Shown here piece by piece: positions 25,954 through 33,679 of a stretch of DNA of 64,000 bases; position 1 is the stretch's first letter; the number at the start of each line of letters is the position of its first letter. The position numbers and the translations under genes are program-made. The notes below the pieces were generated by a model that made no database searches, was not told the origin of the DNA, and worked only from the letters and a program-made list of their open reading frames with translations. The stretch covers positions 248,001 to 312,000 of the forward strand of contig CALSTU010000002.1 in the NCBI GenBank assembly GCA_943789355.1. The letters are read 5' to 3'. The DNA comes from UBA7430 sp002478765 (GTDB lineage Bacteria > Bacteroidota > Bacteroidia > Flavobacteriales > UBA7430).

Positions 25954-27393
25954 ATGAAAGAATATCAAGAAGCCTTGAGTGCTCGAATTGCTCAAGAAAA
26001 AGCCGCTATTGAACTCATTAAAATCACAAGTGATTTATCCTATGAAAAATCAATCGAACTGGTTCTCTTCCGCAATCGTTTGATCGACAAAAGCTCAAGT
26101 GAAGTATTGAATCTTCACGACTATGCAAAAAAAATTGTTGAAAAACCTATTGAAATAGTAGAGACCTTGGCGATTGCCAAAACTATTTCTGAATCAAATT
26201 TACCTCCATCAAAAATTGATATTGGGAAATTAACTCACGAATGGATTAAGGAGAAACAGTCCGAAATAAACATTACAAGCTTCATAAGCTCAAAATTAAG
26301 TTTTCTCAGTAAGGAAAGTAAAAACATCACCCCAAAAGACATCATACTATTTGGTTTTGGCAGAATTGGTAGATTGGTAGCTCGTGAATTAATGGCCCAA
26401 GAAGGGCGAGGAGATCAATTGAGACTTAGGATTATTGTTTTGCGAAACAATGATCGTCTGAATATGATTAAACGAGCTTCCCTTTTGAGAACAGATTCTG
26501 TACATGGGAAATTTAAAGGAACTGTAATCGCCGATACAGAAAATAAATCACTAATCATCAATGGACAATCGATAAAGGTAATTGAAGCCTCTAATCCTGA
26601 AGAAATCGACTATAAATCATTTGGTATAGACAACGCCTTGTTGATTGACAACACGGGAGTATACCGAGATAAAAGTTCTCTGAGCAGGCATCTAAAAGCT
26701 AAAGGGGTCGAAAAAGTACTTTTAACTGCACCAGGAAATGAAATTCCCAACGTGGTTTTTGGAGCCAATCATCAGGACTTTAATCTAGACGATCATTTCA
26801 TATTTTCAGCAGCCTCATGTACCACTAATGCAATTACGCCCATACTTCAAGTTGTAAATAACGAATTAGGAATTTTAAACGGTCACATAGAAACCATTCA
26901 TGCCTATACAAACGACCAAAATTTAGTCGATAATATGCATAAGAAAGAGCGAAGAGGACGTGCAGCAGCTCTTAACATGGTCATTACAAATACTGGAGCC
27001 GGTAAAGCTGTTGTAAAAGTGATTCCTAATTTAAAAGACAAACTCACGGCTAATGCCGTACGTGTTCCCACACCCAACGGATCGCTGGCCATACTTAAAT
27101 TATCCCTTAAGAAAAAAACCTCCGTCCTTCAACTCAACAATATAATTAAAAATGCTGCCTTAGAAGGACCTTTAGTAGAGCAGATTAATTACTCGATGTC
27201 TAACGAGCTTGTATCAACAGATATCGTTGGAAATAGCTCACCCGCTGTATTTGATAGTCCAGCGACAATCGTGTCAGCTGATGGTCGAAATATTGTTCTA
27301 TACGTATGGTATGATAATGAATATGGATACACATGTCAAGTCATGCGTATGGCAAAACACATGTCGAATGTACGTCGTCCTGTAAATTATTAA
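25954..27393 (+). CDS. gap: Glyceraldehyde-3-phosphate dehydrogenase, long form
   Basis: 479 residues, about 140 longer than standard GAPDH because of an N-terminal helical extension (residues 1-125). The Rossmann part starts at IILFGFGRIGRLVARELM. The catalytic cysteine is in SAASCTTNAITP, and HAYTNDQNLVDNMHK and the end WYDNEYGYTCQVMRMA follow. The enzyme oxidises glyceraldehyde-3-phosphate with NAD(P) to 1,3-bisphosphoglycerate. Such long forms are known in Bacteroidota and some Proteobacteria, where they are often a second GAPDH; the extension has no assigned role. Confidence 0.92.
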   Translation: MKEYQEALSARIAQEKAAIELIKITSDLSYEKSIELVLFRNRLIDKSSSEVLNLHDYAKKIVEKPIEIVETLAIAKTISESNLPPSKIDIGKLTHEWIKEKQSEINITSFISSKLSFLSKESKNITPKDIILFGFGRIGRLVARELMAQEGRGDQLRLRIIVLRNNDRLNMIKRASLLRTDSVHGKFKGTVIADTENKSLIINGQSIKVIEASNPEEIDYKSFGIDNALLIDNTGVYRDKSSLSRHLKAKGVEKVLLTAPGNEIPNVVFGANHQDFNLDDHFIFSAASCTTNAITPILQVVNNELGILNGHIETIHAYTNDQNLVDNMHKKERRGRAAALNMVITNTGAGKAVVKVIPNLKDKLTANAVRVPTPNGSLAILKLSLKKKTSVLQLNNIIKNAALEGPLVEQINYSMSNELVSTDIVGNSSPAVFDSPATIVSADGRNIVLYVWYDNEYGYTCQVMRMAKHMSNVRRPVNY

Positions 27394-27472
27394 ACGCGTC
27401 AAGATCATAAGTGATTCTGAGTCTTTGTAATAAATTCGCTATATTAGGTTGAATAACCCTTAATGGTATTTT

Positions 27473-28174
27473 ATGAACAAAGAAAGATTAGATCACGTAT
27501 TTAAACAAAAGACTTGGAATGAAATAAAAACTAAAGATTCTTGGCAGCTTTTTAAAATCATGTCAGAATTTGTAAATGGTTTTGAAAAAATGTCCAGAAT
27601 AGGTCCAAGTGTCACCATTTTTGGATCAGCAAGAACATCTCCAGATAACAACTATTACATTCTTGCAACCGAAATAGGAAAACAGCTCTCTGAAAATGGA
27701 TACGGCGTCATAACAGGTGGAGGACCCGGAATTATGGAGGCGGGTAACAAAGGTGCTAAATTAGGGGGTGGATCATCAGTAGGGCTGGTGATTGACTTAC
27801 CCTTTGAAGCAACATCAAACAACTACATAGACGAGGATAAGAATATTTGCTTTGATTACTTTTTTGTTCGAAAAGTAATGTTTCTTAAATATGCTCAAGC
27901 CTTTGTTGTGATGCCTGGTGGTATGGGTACCCTTGATGAACTATTTGAAGCACTAACGCTCATTCAAACAAAAAAAATGGATAAATTTCCAATCATACTT
28001 GTAGGAAGCAATTTCTGGAAGGGCATCATGAATTGGATGAAAGAAACGTTGGTTGATGAAGGAATGATCAGTAAAGAGGATTTAAACTTAATTTCAATTG
28101 TAGATGATCCTCAAGAAGTTTTAAAAATTATTGACAATTTTTATGAGGATTTCATGCTGAAACCCAACTTTTAA
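27473..28174 (+). CDS. LOG-family protein (TIGR00730; nucleotide 5'-monophosphate phosphoribohydrolase)
   Basis: 233 residues. Family motifs are GGGPGIMEAGNKGA and PGGMGTLDELFEALT (the PGGxGTxxE site). Relatives cleave nucleoside monophosphates to a free base and ribose 5-phosphate, and some have been labelled lysine decarboxylases in error. Single gene. Its stop marks the left edge of the 735-base gap with the small-RNA-like repeats. Confidence 0.9.
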   Translation: MNKERLDHVFKQKTWNEIKTKDSWQLFKIMSEFVNGFEKMSRIGPSVTIFGSARTSPDNNYYILATEIGKQLSENGYGVITGGGPGIMEAGNKGAKLGGGSSVGLVIDLPFEATSNNYIDEDKNICFDYFFVRKVMFLKYAQAFVVMPGGMGTLDELFEALTLIQTKKMDKFPIILVGSNFWKGIMNWMKETLVDEGMISKEDLNLISIVDDPQEVLKIIDNFYEDFMLKPNF

Positions 28175-28218
28175 AACCTAAAACTCAACAACCACATCTA
28201 CAAAGAAAAATTACATCA

Positions 28219-28288
28219 TAAAAAAAGACCTGTACTTTCATACAGGTCTTTCAAAATAAACTCTAACCCCCCCCAGGATTAAAATGAA
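28219..28288 (-). ncRNA. Candidate G-tract small RNA, copy A
   Basis: Minus strand, about 70 nt from an expected start near 28288. It reads AUUUUAAUCCU, then eight G (28267-28274), then UUAGAGUUUAUUUUG, then a perfect 11-bp hairpin (28224-28234 with 28241-28251) and a U run, as in an intrinsic terminator. There is no open reading frame of note. The single-stranded part is nearly identical in copy C, while the stem sequence differs but still pairs, which argues for a real RNA. I do not recognise it; known flavobacterial RNA families (for example Flavo-1) should be compared. Confidence 0.65.
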
Positions 28289-28291
28289 TAC

Positions 28292-28299
28292 CAAATATA
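28292..28299 (-). promoter_or_regulatory. -7 promoter element (TATATTTG) of copy A
   Basis: Exact TAnnTTTG on the minus strand, at the same distance from the G-tract unit as in copy C. ATTGG (28314-28318) lies 14 bases upstream in both copies. Confidence 0.65.
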
Positions 28300-28321
28300 A
28301 ATAATGGAAATGACCAATGAA

Positions 28322-28352
28322 ATAGGTGAAATCACTCATTTTTTGGGTAATA
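28322..28352 (-). promoter_or_regulatory. Conserved upstream block of copy A
   Basis: 31 bases that match the block at 28859-28889 at 30 of 31 positions. The core TACCCAAAAAATGAGTG is an imperfect dyad (TACCCA against TGAGTG). Being just upstream of the promoter element, it is probably a binding site for a shared regulator. The arms loosely resemble NarL-type heptamers (inference). Confidence 0.5.
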
Positions 28353-28449
28353 CTTCACCTTAAACTAAAAATACCCAATTAAAATACTGAAAACCAATTA
28401 GATAACAATAAAAGAGACTTGTAAATCAATTTCGAATACTCTTAGAAAT

Positions 28450-28535
28450 GACGAAAGGCCAGTATGAATATACAGGCCTTTCGATTATAAATTACCCCCC
28501 CACAGGATAAACTTACTTTTTGTATTGTTTAAATA
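28450..28535 (-). ncRNA. Candidate G-tract small RNA, copy B (divergent)
   Basis: Minus strand. UUUAUCCUGU precedes seven G (28495-28501), then UAAUUUAUAAU and a hairpin of 9 bp plus 4 bp around an A-A mismatch (28452-28483). Layout matches copies A and C, but there is no U run after the stem, the leader from the promoter element (28541-28548, TATATTTG) is about 25 bases longer, and the 31-base upstream block is absent. It is either a diverged or a decaying member. Confidence 0.5.
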
Positions 28536-28540
28536 CACTG

Positions 28541-28548
28541 CAAATATA
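28541..28548 (-). promoter_or_regulatory. -7 promoter element (TATATTTG) of copy B
   Basis: Exact TAnnTTTG match on the minus strand. Between this and copy C (28549-28756) I see nothing else that can be supported. Confidence 0.5.
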
Positions 28549-28756
28549 GGAATGTTTTTACCATTGGTCTATTTAGTAAAAGAATTAATTTACATAAAAC
28601 TTAATTTATACGAATATCACAATTTAAAACCCTAAAAACGAATAAAACCACAATTTAGGTTATGAAAATAAGTATTCATCCAATTTATTGTCTCGGGACA
28701 GAATATTAATCAATTTGAATATTGTGAAAAAAGAGAAATCCAAAGAGATAATGCAT

Positions 28757-28825
28757 AAAAAAGACCCATGCAATTTGCATGGGTCTTCCAAAATAAACTC
28801 TAACCCCCCCCAGGATTAAAATGTT
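28757..28825 (-). ncRNA. Candidate G-tract small RNA, copy C
   Basis: Minus strand, about 69 nt. AUUUUAAUCCU, eight G (28804-28811) and UUAGAGUUUAUUUUG are the same as in copy A. The terminal hairpin is a 12-bp perfect stem (28761-28772 with 28776-28787) with another sequence than copy A, followed by a U run. The changed but paired stem is covariation support. Confidence 0.65.
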
Positions 28826-28828
28826 ATA

Positions 28829-28836
28829 CAAACATA
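28829..28836 (-). promoter_or_regulatory. -7 promoter element (TATGTTTG) of copy C
   Basis: Exact TAnnTTTG match on the minus strand, six bases before the conserved ATTTTAATCC, as in copy A. Confidence 0.6.
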
Positions 28837-28858
28837 GAGATTGTAACCTACCAATCAT

Positions 28859-28889
28859 ATAGGTGAAAACACTCATTTTTTGGGTAATA
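28859..28889 (-). promoter_or_regulatory. Conserved upstream block of copy C
   Basis: The 31-base counterpart of 28322-28352, with one substitution. It begins 20 bases after the stop of the dehydrogenase gene, so the small RNA has its own control and does not simply arise as that gene's 3' UTR. Confidence 0.5.
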
Positions 28890-28909
28890 ACAACTTTTAG
28901 AGTATCCTT

Positions 28910-30109
28910 TCAAATATTCGCATACTTGTTCAGGTAATTGTAAAGACTCGACAATGATCCAGAATCACAAATTGTAGCTCTTTTTAAAACCCCATCATTA
29001 TCTGCATTAAAAAGAGATGGTAACACATTTTCAATCAACTCATCTCCAAAACCCTCAGAAGCTTCTTTAGGCAGTTCACAGGGAAGATTATCAATAGCCA
29101 CAACACTAATAACCGATTCCTTATTGAACACATCTTCCGACTCCAGTTGGGGATTGTATCCGTAAATAGGATTTATAATGCTCGAAGATCTAATAGTGCT
29201 TGCAATAGGACCATTGATATCACAAGATATATCGGAAACAACTCTTATCTTAAATTGGTTTAATTTTGCATCATCTCGTGTGAATAGTGAAGGTGCATTA
29301 GGCGCGTGAAAATGTCCGGCAATCAACACATCCGATACTGATGCAAACTTCATAAAGTCAGATGTGTAACGTTTTGGGTTCTCATAAAAATCTTTTTTAC
29401 TTGATTGATTGGCGTCTGCTCTGGTATAATAATCCAATGATTCAAGTTGCACAAAGACAGGCTCGTTAAAAGTATCATTTAAAAAGGCATCTACCGAAAC
29501 TTGTTTGACACCAAGAATACTTAAAAGCTCCTTAACACCGCGCCCCACTCTTCCGGTTCCTGTCGAAACGATTTTAATGTTGGATAAATCTATCTTTTTC
29601 AACTCCAATTCCATTTCCTTTTGATCTTCACACAAATAAACCCTTTTCAAATCAAAGCGACCGGTTCGCATTCCGTAGGTTAAAAAAGCATTGTAACAAC
29701 CAACTATACCAGCATATCTTCCAAATCCAACAAGCCTCCTACCGGAATCGTCTGTCAAGACTTCATAATCGATAAGCGTAATATTTAAATCCAATATTCG
29801 ACGAAGTAATTCCCTGTTATGAGATTGCTTTTTGATGGTATGTGAAAAAAAGAAATACCTTTTACCTTCGAGCAAAGAATCCGCCAACACTTCTTTCACA
29901 CCAAATAAAACATCACAATCTGACAAATCTTCCTGCATGCAAATACCACGTGAAATATATTCATGGTCGGAAAATTTCCGCATTTGACTCGGTTGAACCA
30001 CCAATTTTGTTTGGGGGTATTTTTTAAGTAATTCTGAGCACTGGATAGGGGTTAAAACCACACGCTTATCGGGTGGGCTTTTACTTTCTCTTAATATTCC
30101 TATTTTCAT
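28910..30109 (-). CDS. Alanine dehydrogenase/PNT-family NAD(P)-dependent oxidoreductase (saccharopine-dehydrogenase-like)
   Basis: 399 residues. The N-terminal domain starts GILRESKSPPDKRVVLTP, the hallmark of the alanine dehydrogenase / transhydrogenase N-terminal family. The Rossmann part holds VSTGTGRVGRGVKELL (residues 190-205), and later come SDISCDINGPIASTIR and AIDNLPCELP, seen in lysine-forming saccharopine dehydrogenases and relatives. The likely substrate is an amino acid or 2-oxoacid conjugate; which one is open. Promoter element TATTTTTG lies at 30142-30149. The small-RNA array follows its stop. Confidence 0.75.
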   Translation of the reverse strand: MKIGILRESKSPPDKRVVLTPIQCSELLKKYPQTKLVVQPSQMRKFSDHEYISRGICMQEDLSDCDVLFGVKEVLADSLLEGKRYFFFSHTIKKQSHNRELLRRILDLNITLIDYEVLTDDSGRRLVGFGRYAGIVGCYNAFLTYGMRTGRFDLKRVYLCEDQKEMELELKKIDLSNIKIVSTGTGRVGRGVKELLSILGVKQVSVDAFLNDTFNEPVFVQLESLDYYTRADANQSSKKDFYENPKRYTSDFMKFASVSDVLIAGHFHAPNAPSLFTRDDAKLNQFKIRVVSDISCDINGPIASTIRSSSIINPIYGYNPQLESEDVFNKESVISVVAIDNLPCELPKEASEGFGDELIENVLPSLFNADNDGVLKRATICDSGSLSSLYNYLNKYANI

Positions 30110-30141
30110 TATTCAATTATTTATTGTGTTTTTATATTCTT

Positions 30142-30149
30142 CAAAAATA
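30142..30149 (-). promoter_or_regulatory. -7 promoter element (TATTTTTG)
   Basis: Exact TAnnTTTG on the minus strand, 33 bases upstream of the dehydrogenase ATG. Confidence 0.55.
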
Positions 30150-30245
30150 CAAAATGAAAAAGTAATTGTGGTCATTATTAAAAACAACAGTTATTTAATC
30201 AAACGACATTAAAGGACTAAAAATTGCGTACTGAAAAGTTAGCAT

Positions 30246-30253
30246 TATATTTG
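30246..30253 (+). promoter_or_regulatory. -7 promoter element (TATATTTG) for ssrA
   Basis: Exact TAnnTTTG, with TTG at 30224-30226 giving a 19-base spacer, a good Bacteroidota -33/-7 pair. It lies 20 bases before the mature tmRNA 5' end, so a short leader is removed by RNase P. Confidence 0.75.
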
Positions 30254-30273
30254 CCCTAGTAAATTGACGTAAT

Positions 30274-30647
30274 GGGGATGACTGGCTTTGACAGCGAGAT
30301 GAATAGGTCTGTAAGCATGCCGAGCATGGTGAGACGGCTCGTAAATATCCAATTCACATTTTTTTAAACGGCGAGTCTAACTACGCTTTAGCTGCCTAAT
30401 CTAGGATTAGAATAGCTTTTGCTCCGAGGATAGAAGAAGGTTTATCGCTTCCATCCCACCGAGCATCAAAAAAAGGATGAACTAGCCAATAAGGATGCCT
30501 TGACTTAGAAGCGAAATAAAAAGGATAAGGTTTGATTTTGGGAATGTACTCTTCCCGGTCTTACTCGAAAATTAATCGATTACTAAGCATGTAGAAAGCT
30601 TTCAGATTCCTTGTTTGGACCAGGGTTCGATTCCCTGCATCTCCACT
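30274..30647 (+). ncRNA. ssrA: Transfer-messenger RNA (tmRNA)
   Basis: About 374 nt. The 5' end GGGGATGACTGGCTTTGACA pairs with the 3' end CATCTCC, and the T arm is GGACCAGGGTTCGATTCCCT. The tag frame runs from 30370 to 30399: GGC GAG TCT AAC TAC GCT TTA GCT GCC TAA, giving the tag peptide GESNYALAA, with the ALAA degradation end. It rescues stalled ribosomes together with SmpB. The 3' CCA is not encoded (ACTACA follows). Confidence 0.96.
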
Positions 30648-30650
30648 ACA

Positions 30651-30682
30651 ACTCCACATTTCATTGAAGTGTGGAGTTTTTT
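30651..30682 (+). terminator. Rho-independent terminator of ssrA
   Basis: The stem ACTCCACA with TGTGGAGT (30651-30658 and 30670-30677), followed by a T run, directly after tmRNA. Confidence 0.9.
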
Positions 30683-30783
30683 ATTGGCCTATATTATTGA
30701 AATGGGATAGATTTCTCATCGCTACATCACCTTAAGTATATGGAAATCGTTAAGTTGTGGAACACAATGAAAATACATAAATT

Positions 30784-32385
30784 ATGAGAAATAAGACCCC
30801 TATAATCATTTTCACCCTATGGTTTCATATGGTAGCTACCTGTCAAACAAACGAAACAGACCAGTACTGCCATCAGATTCACTTACCCGGTGGTTGGTTT
30901 AACTACTCATCATATGTGGTGGCTGAGAATATGGATACTGAGGTAGTCATGAATTCCATCGATGATCATCTACTCATTCTAAAAAACAACAATGGTGATG
31001 CATATCTATCAGAATGGGGTTTTAATGGCATCGGTGAACTTGATTTCCGAGAGGGGTATCAAATAAAAACCAACACACCGGATATCCTTGAAATATGTGG
31101 ATTAAAAGTGCAGCCCGAAGAACATGAGATTGCCATTGAGTCAGGATGGAATTCCATTTCTTATCTTAAAGAGACTCCTACTTCTGTGGAAGAGGTCATG
31201 CAAGGCTTAACAGACAATGGAAATTTAATCATCCTGAAAGATTACGAAGGGATGGCCTATTTACCCGAGCTAAATTTTAACGGTATTGGCAATATGCAAC
31301 CGGGGCAAGGATACAAATTAAAAAGCAATACAAGCGGTACAATAAATTATCTTGCAGATAATGAAACAAATAGACCTCTAACCTACGAACCTGTGATCGC
31401 ATTAAAAGACATTGCGTCTTTTCCAATTGGAATGTCTCTTCAAGCCAAAAACATCACACAAAACCCCCGATACAGCAATACCTTAAAAAGAGATTTCAAT
31501 AGCCTAAGCGCAGAATATGAAATGAAAATGGATCCAATTTACATAGGGATAAATCAGTACGATTTTAGCGCTGGTGACGCCCTTGTAAATTTCGCCAAAG
31601 AAAATGGTTTTCGTGTTTTTGGTCACGCATTAGTCTGGCATGCAGCGATCCCGAATTGGTTAAACAATTTTGATGGCAGCGACCAGGAATTTGAAAATTT
31701 AATTGAGACATACATTAAAGCAACCGTTACTCATTTTGCGCAAGAAAAAACAATCATTAATGGTGAAGAAGTTTCTGTTGTAGCCGGATGGGATGTTGTC
31801 AATGAAGCTTTCACAAATCAAGCAGAAAATGCTGTTTTCAGACAGCGAATGGGTGAAGATTATGTTGCTAAATGTTTCACCTGGGCACGTGAAGCAGACC
31901 CTGATATTAAATTGTTTTACAACGATTACAATCTCGAATTTGACTTCAATAAAGTCAATCAGGTAACCAATATGATCGATGATTTTAGAGCTAATGGGAT
32001 TCCCATTGATGGCGTCGGATTTCAAACTCACATTAACATCTCATATCCTCAAATAGCCACCTTCCAAAGTTGTTTGGACTTACTATTGGAAAAAGATGTC
32101 TTAATTCATTTTTCAGAAATCGATATGACGATAAATCGTGGTGGTGATATCACAGAATTGACTTATGAAAGAGCACTTAGTCAGGAAAAGAGATACAAAG
32201 AAATTGCAGAATTGTATTGTACCATTCCCGCTAACAAACGTTTTGGAATCACATTTTGGGGCATGCGAGACAATGAAAGTTGGTTGCTTAATTTTTGGGA
32301 CAACCAAAATGAATACCCACTATTGTTTGACTCAAATTACAATTTTAAAATCGCCCACAGAGGTTTTATTGAAGGGCTGCATTAA
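30784..32385 (+). CDS. Secreted GH10 endo-1,4-beta-xylanase with two N-terminal repeat modules
   Basis: 533 residues with an N-terminal signal peptide (about residues 1-21). Residues 30-105 and 113-190 are two copies of one beta module, sharing GW/GWN, ILK, AYL.E, FNGIG and GYQIK/GYKLK. Residues 205-530 are the GH10 barrel: GHALVWH (280-286), the acid/base Glu341 in WDVVNEAF and the nucleophile Glu445 in HFSEIDM. It cuts xylan backbones outside the cytoplasm. No type IX sorting domain is seen. The gene stands alone, with no SusC/D or other xylan genes around it. Confidence 0.92.
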   Translation: MRNKTPIIIFTLWFHMVATCQTNETDQYCHQIHLPGGWFNYSSYVVAENMDTEVVMNSIDDHLLILKNNNGDAYLSEWGFNGIGELDFREGYQIKTNTPDILEICGLKVQPEEHEIAIESGWNSISYLKETPTSVEEVMQGLTDNGNLIILKDYEGMAYLPELNFNGIGNMQPGQGYKLKSNTSGTINYLADNETNRPLTYEPVIALKDIASFPIGMSLQAKNITQNPRYSNTLKRDFNSLSAEYEMKMDPIYIGINQYDFSAGDALVNFAKENGFRVFGHALVWHAAIPNWLNNFDGSDQEFENLIETYIKATVTHFAQEKTIINGEEVSVVAGWDVVNEAFTNQAENAVFRQRMGEDYVAKCFTWAREADPDIKLFYNDYNLEFDFNKVNQVTNMIDDFRANGIPIDGVGFQTHINISYPQIATFQSCLDLLLEKDVLIHFSEIDMTINRGGDITELTYERALSQEKRYKEIAELYCTIPANKRFGITFWGMRDNESWLLNFWDNQNEYPLLFDSNYNFKIAHRGFIEGLH

Positions 32386-32401
32386 TTTTTCAATGTCAAG
32401 G

Positions 32402-33340
32402 CTATTTTGACAGCCGTTCATATCGATTTGTCATAAATGATTTGTATTCTTCACGATTGCCGGTAGATAAAAATGAATCATCAATAAGATCAAATGCATC
32501 ATTTTTACACTCGTTAAACCTACTAAACACATTATTCATCTGCTTTTGACTCAAGCCCATTTTTGTTCCAAAATTTTCAAAATGCTCAAACTTTATTTTC
32601 TTCTTTTTACCTTCCAGAGTGAGTGCCAGTTCATCAGGATCTTCGGGTAACAAAATGGAAACATTTAATAAATCATACGCAGGAGATAACACCCACTTAC
32701 CACCACTCAGGATCATTGAGAAATTCTTCAAATGCATATCATTATTTCCCGTTAAAAAACAAAACAGAGTCAATTCAAACAGACGTATTTTATCAAAAAG
32801 TGTATTGTCAGAATACTCCCCTACTGCCTTAGCTACTTTTTCCATAGAGCTTCTGTACTTATCGAAAGCTTCAGTAATTTGGAACATATCGATCATATGA
32901 ATTTTACCCCCACTTATTGACCGATCTATGCGTTTTGTAATGTAAGCAAGCTCGCCAGAGCGCAAACGAATTAAGCTTGATGGAACAACCTTAATTCCAA
33001 AGAGCTCCGCTATTCTCATAGTCAGATGTTCATTCTCGGGCATTTGAGGATAATCATTTGTTGGGGGTTTAAAAATGTAATTCCCTCCTAATTCTCCTAC
33101 AATAGTTAAACGGTGTACCCCTTTATTTTTAAACTCACTTGTCAGACCCATTGACAATTTTGCCTGTACACCGGGAACAGTAACACTTCTACATACAACC
33201 TTTTTTGCCAGTTCAACCATCTGTGATAAAGAATAATTCAATTCAAGTACGTGTTTCGTACCAAAAAACTTCTCACTACATTTTGTGTGAAAATGCAATC
33301 CTTCATCTATTGATTTATAGCAGCACAAACATTTATTCAT
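32402..33340 (-). CDS. hipT: HipT-like serine/threonine kinase toxin (HipA C-terminal domain)
   Basis: 312 residues from ATG 33340, which overlaps the previous stop by eight bases (ATGAATAA) and gives the usual MNKCLCCY start; an ATG at 33364 is also in frame. A cysteine/histidine cluster (Cys4, Cys6, Cys7, Cys21) comes first. The HipA-fold kinase follows: TVPGVQAKLS (glycine-rich loop, residues 54-63), GNYIFKPP, NNDMHLKNFS (catalytic Asp201, Asn206) and SPAYDLLN (metal Asp223). HipA kinases phosphorylate aminoacyl-tRNA synthetases (GltX for HipA, TrpS for HipT). The target here is unknown. Confidence 0.85.
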   Translation of the reverse strand: MNKCLCCYKSIDEGLHFHTKCSEKFFGTKHVLELNYSLSQMVELAKKVVCRSVTVPGVQAKLSMGLTSEFKNKGVHRLTIVGELGGNYIFKPPTNDYPQMPENEHLTMRIAELFGIKVVPSSLIRLRSGELAYITKRIDRSISGGKIHMIDMFQITEAFDKYRSSMEKVAKAVGEYSDNTLFDKIRLFELTLFCFLTGNNDMHLKNFSMILSGGKWVLSPAYDLLNVSILLPEDPDELALTLEGKKKKIKFEHFENFGTKMGLSQKQMNNVFSRFNECKNDAFDLIDDSFLSTGNREEYKSFMTNRYERLSK

Positions 33341-33668
33341 CTGCTTCAACTTTGATTGGTTCAACGCTTACAGCTCCGATACAATTTTGACAACAAGCTA
33401 ACAATAAACCCATTCTGTCGTTGGTATTAATTTTCCAGTTTTTAGCAGCAATTTCTAACAACCATCCCTCCGGAATTAATCCTTCAAAAAATGGAAATAA
33501 TCGTTTTTCCTCATAAACCTTATCTCTTACAGGCATTGTAAATGTTAGAAACTGTGTAGGATAAGTCGCTACATAATCATGATCATACTGAAAAATATAC
33601 GCACCATCATCTGTTTCAGTTAGCACTCCTGCATAAATATCATTATAAAATATTTTGGCTCTTCTCAT
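33333..33668 (-). CDS. hipS: HipS-like protein (HipA N-terminal subdomain 1)
   Basis: 111 residues matching only the first subdomain of HipA: AKIFYNDIYAGVLTE, YPTQFLTFTMP and FPFFEGLIPEGWLLE with a tryptophan at residue 69. In the three-part E. coli HipBST system this small protein is the antitoxin, and a tryptophan in the same motif matters. It lies between the HTH gene (11-base gap) and the kinase gene (8-base overlap). It ends cleanly, so this is a natural split and not a frameshifted hipA. Confidence 0.82.
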   Translation of the reverse strand: MRRAKIFYNDIYAGVLTETDDGAYIFQYDHDYVATYPTQFLTFTMPVRDKVYEEKRLFPFFEGLIPEGWLLEIAAKNWKINTNDRMGLLLACCQNCIGAVSVEPIKVEADE

Positions 33669-33679
33669 AACGGAGACTT

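Noticed and set aside
28219..28889. CRISPR-like array from three repeated hairpins
   Set aside because: Only three units, spaced about 230 and 310 bases apart, with promoters and terminators of their own and no cas genes.
30615..30650. Separate tRNA gene (GGTTCGATTCC T arm)
   Set aside because: It is the 3' half of tmRNA, which pairs with the GGGGATG 5' end at 30274.
33333..33668. Frameshifted hipA pseudogene
   Set aside because: The N-terminal and kinase parts end and start cleanly with an ATGAATAA overlap and form the known HipBST layout.
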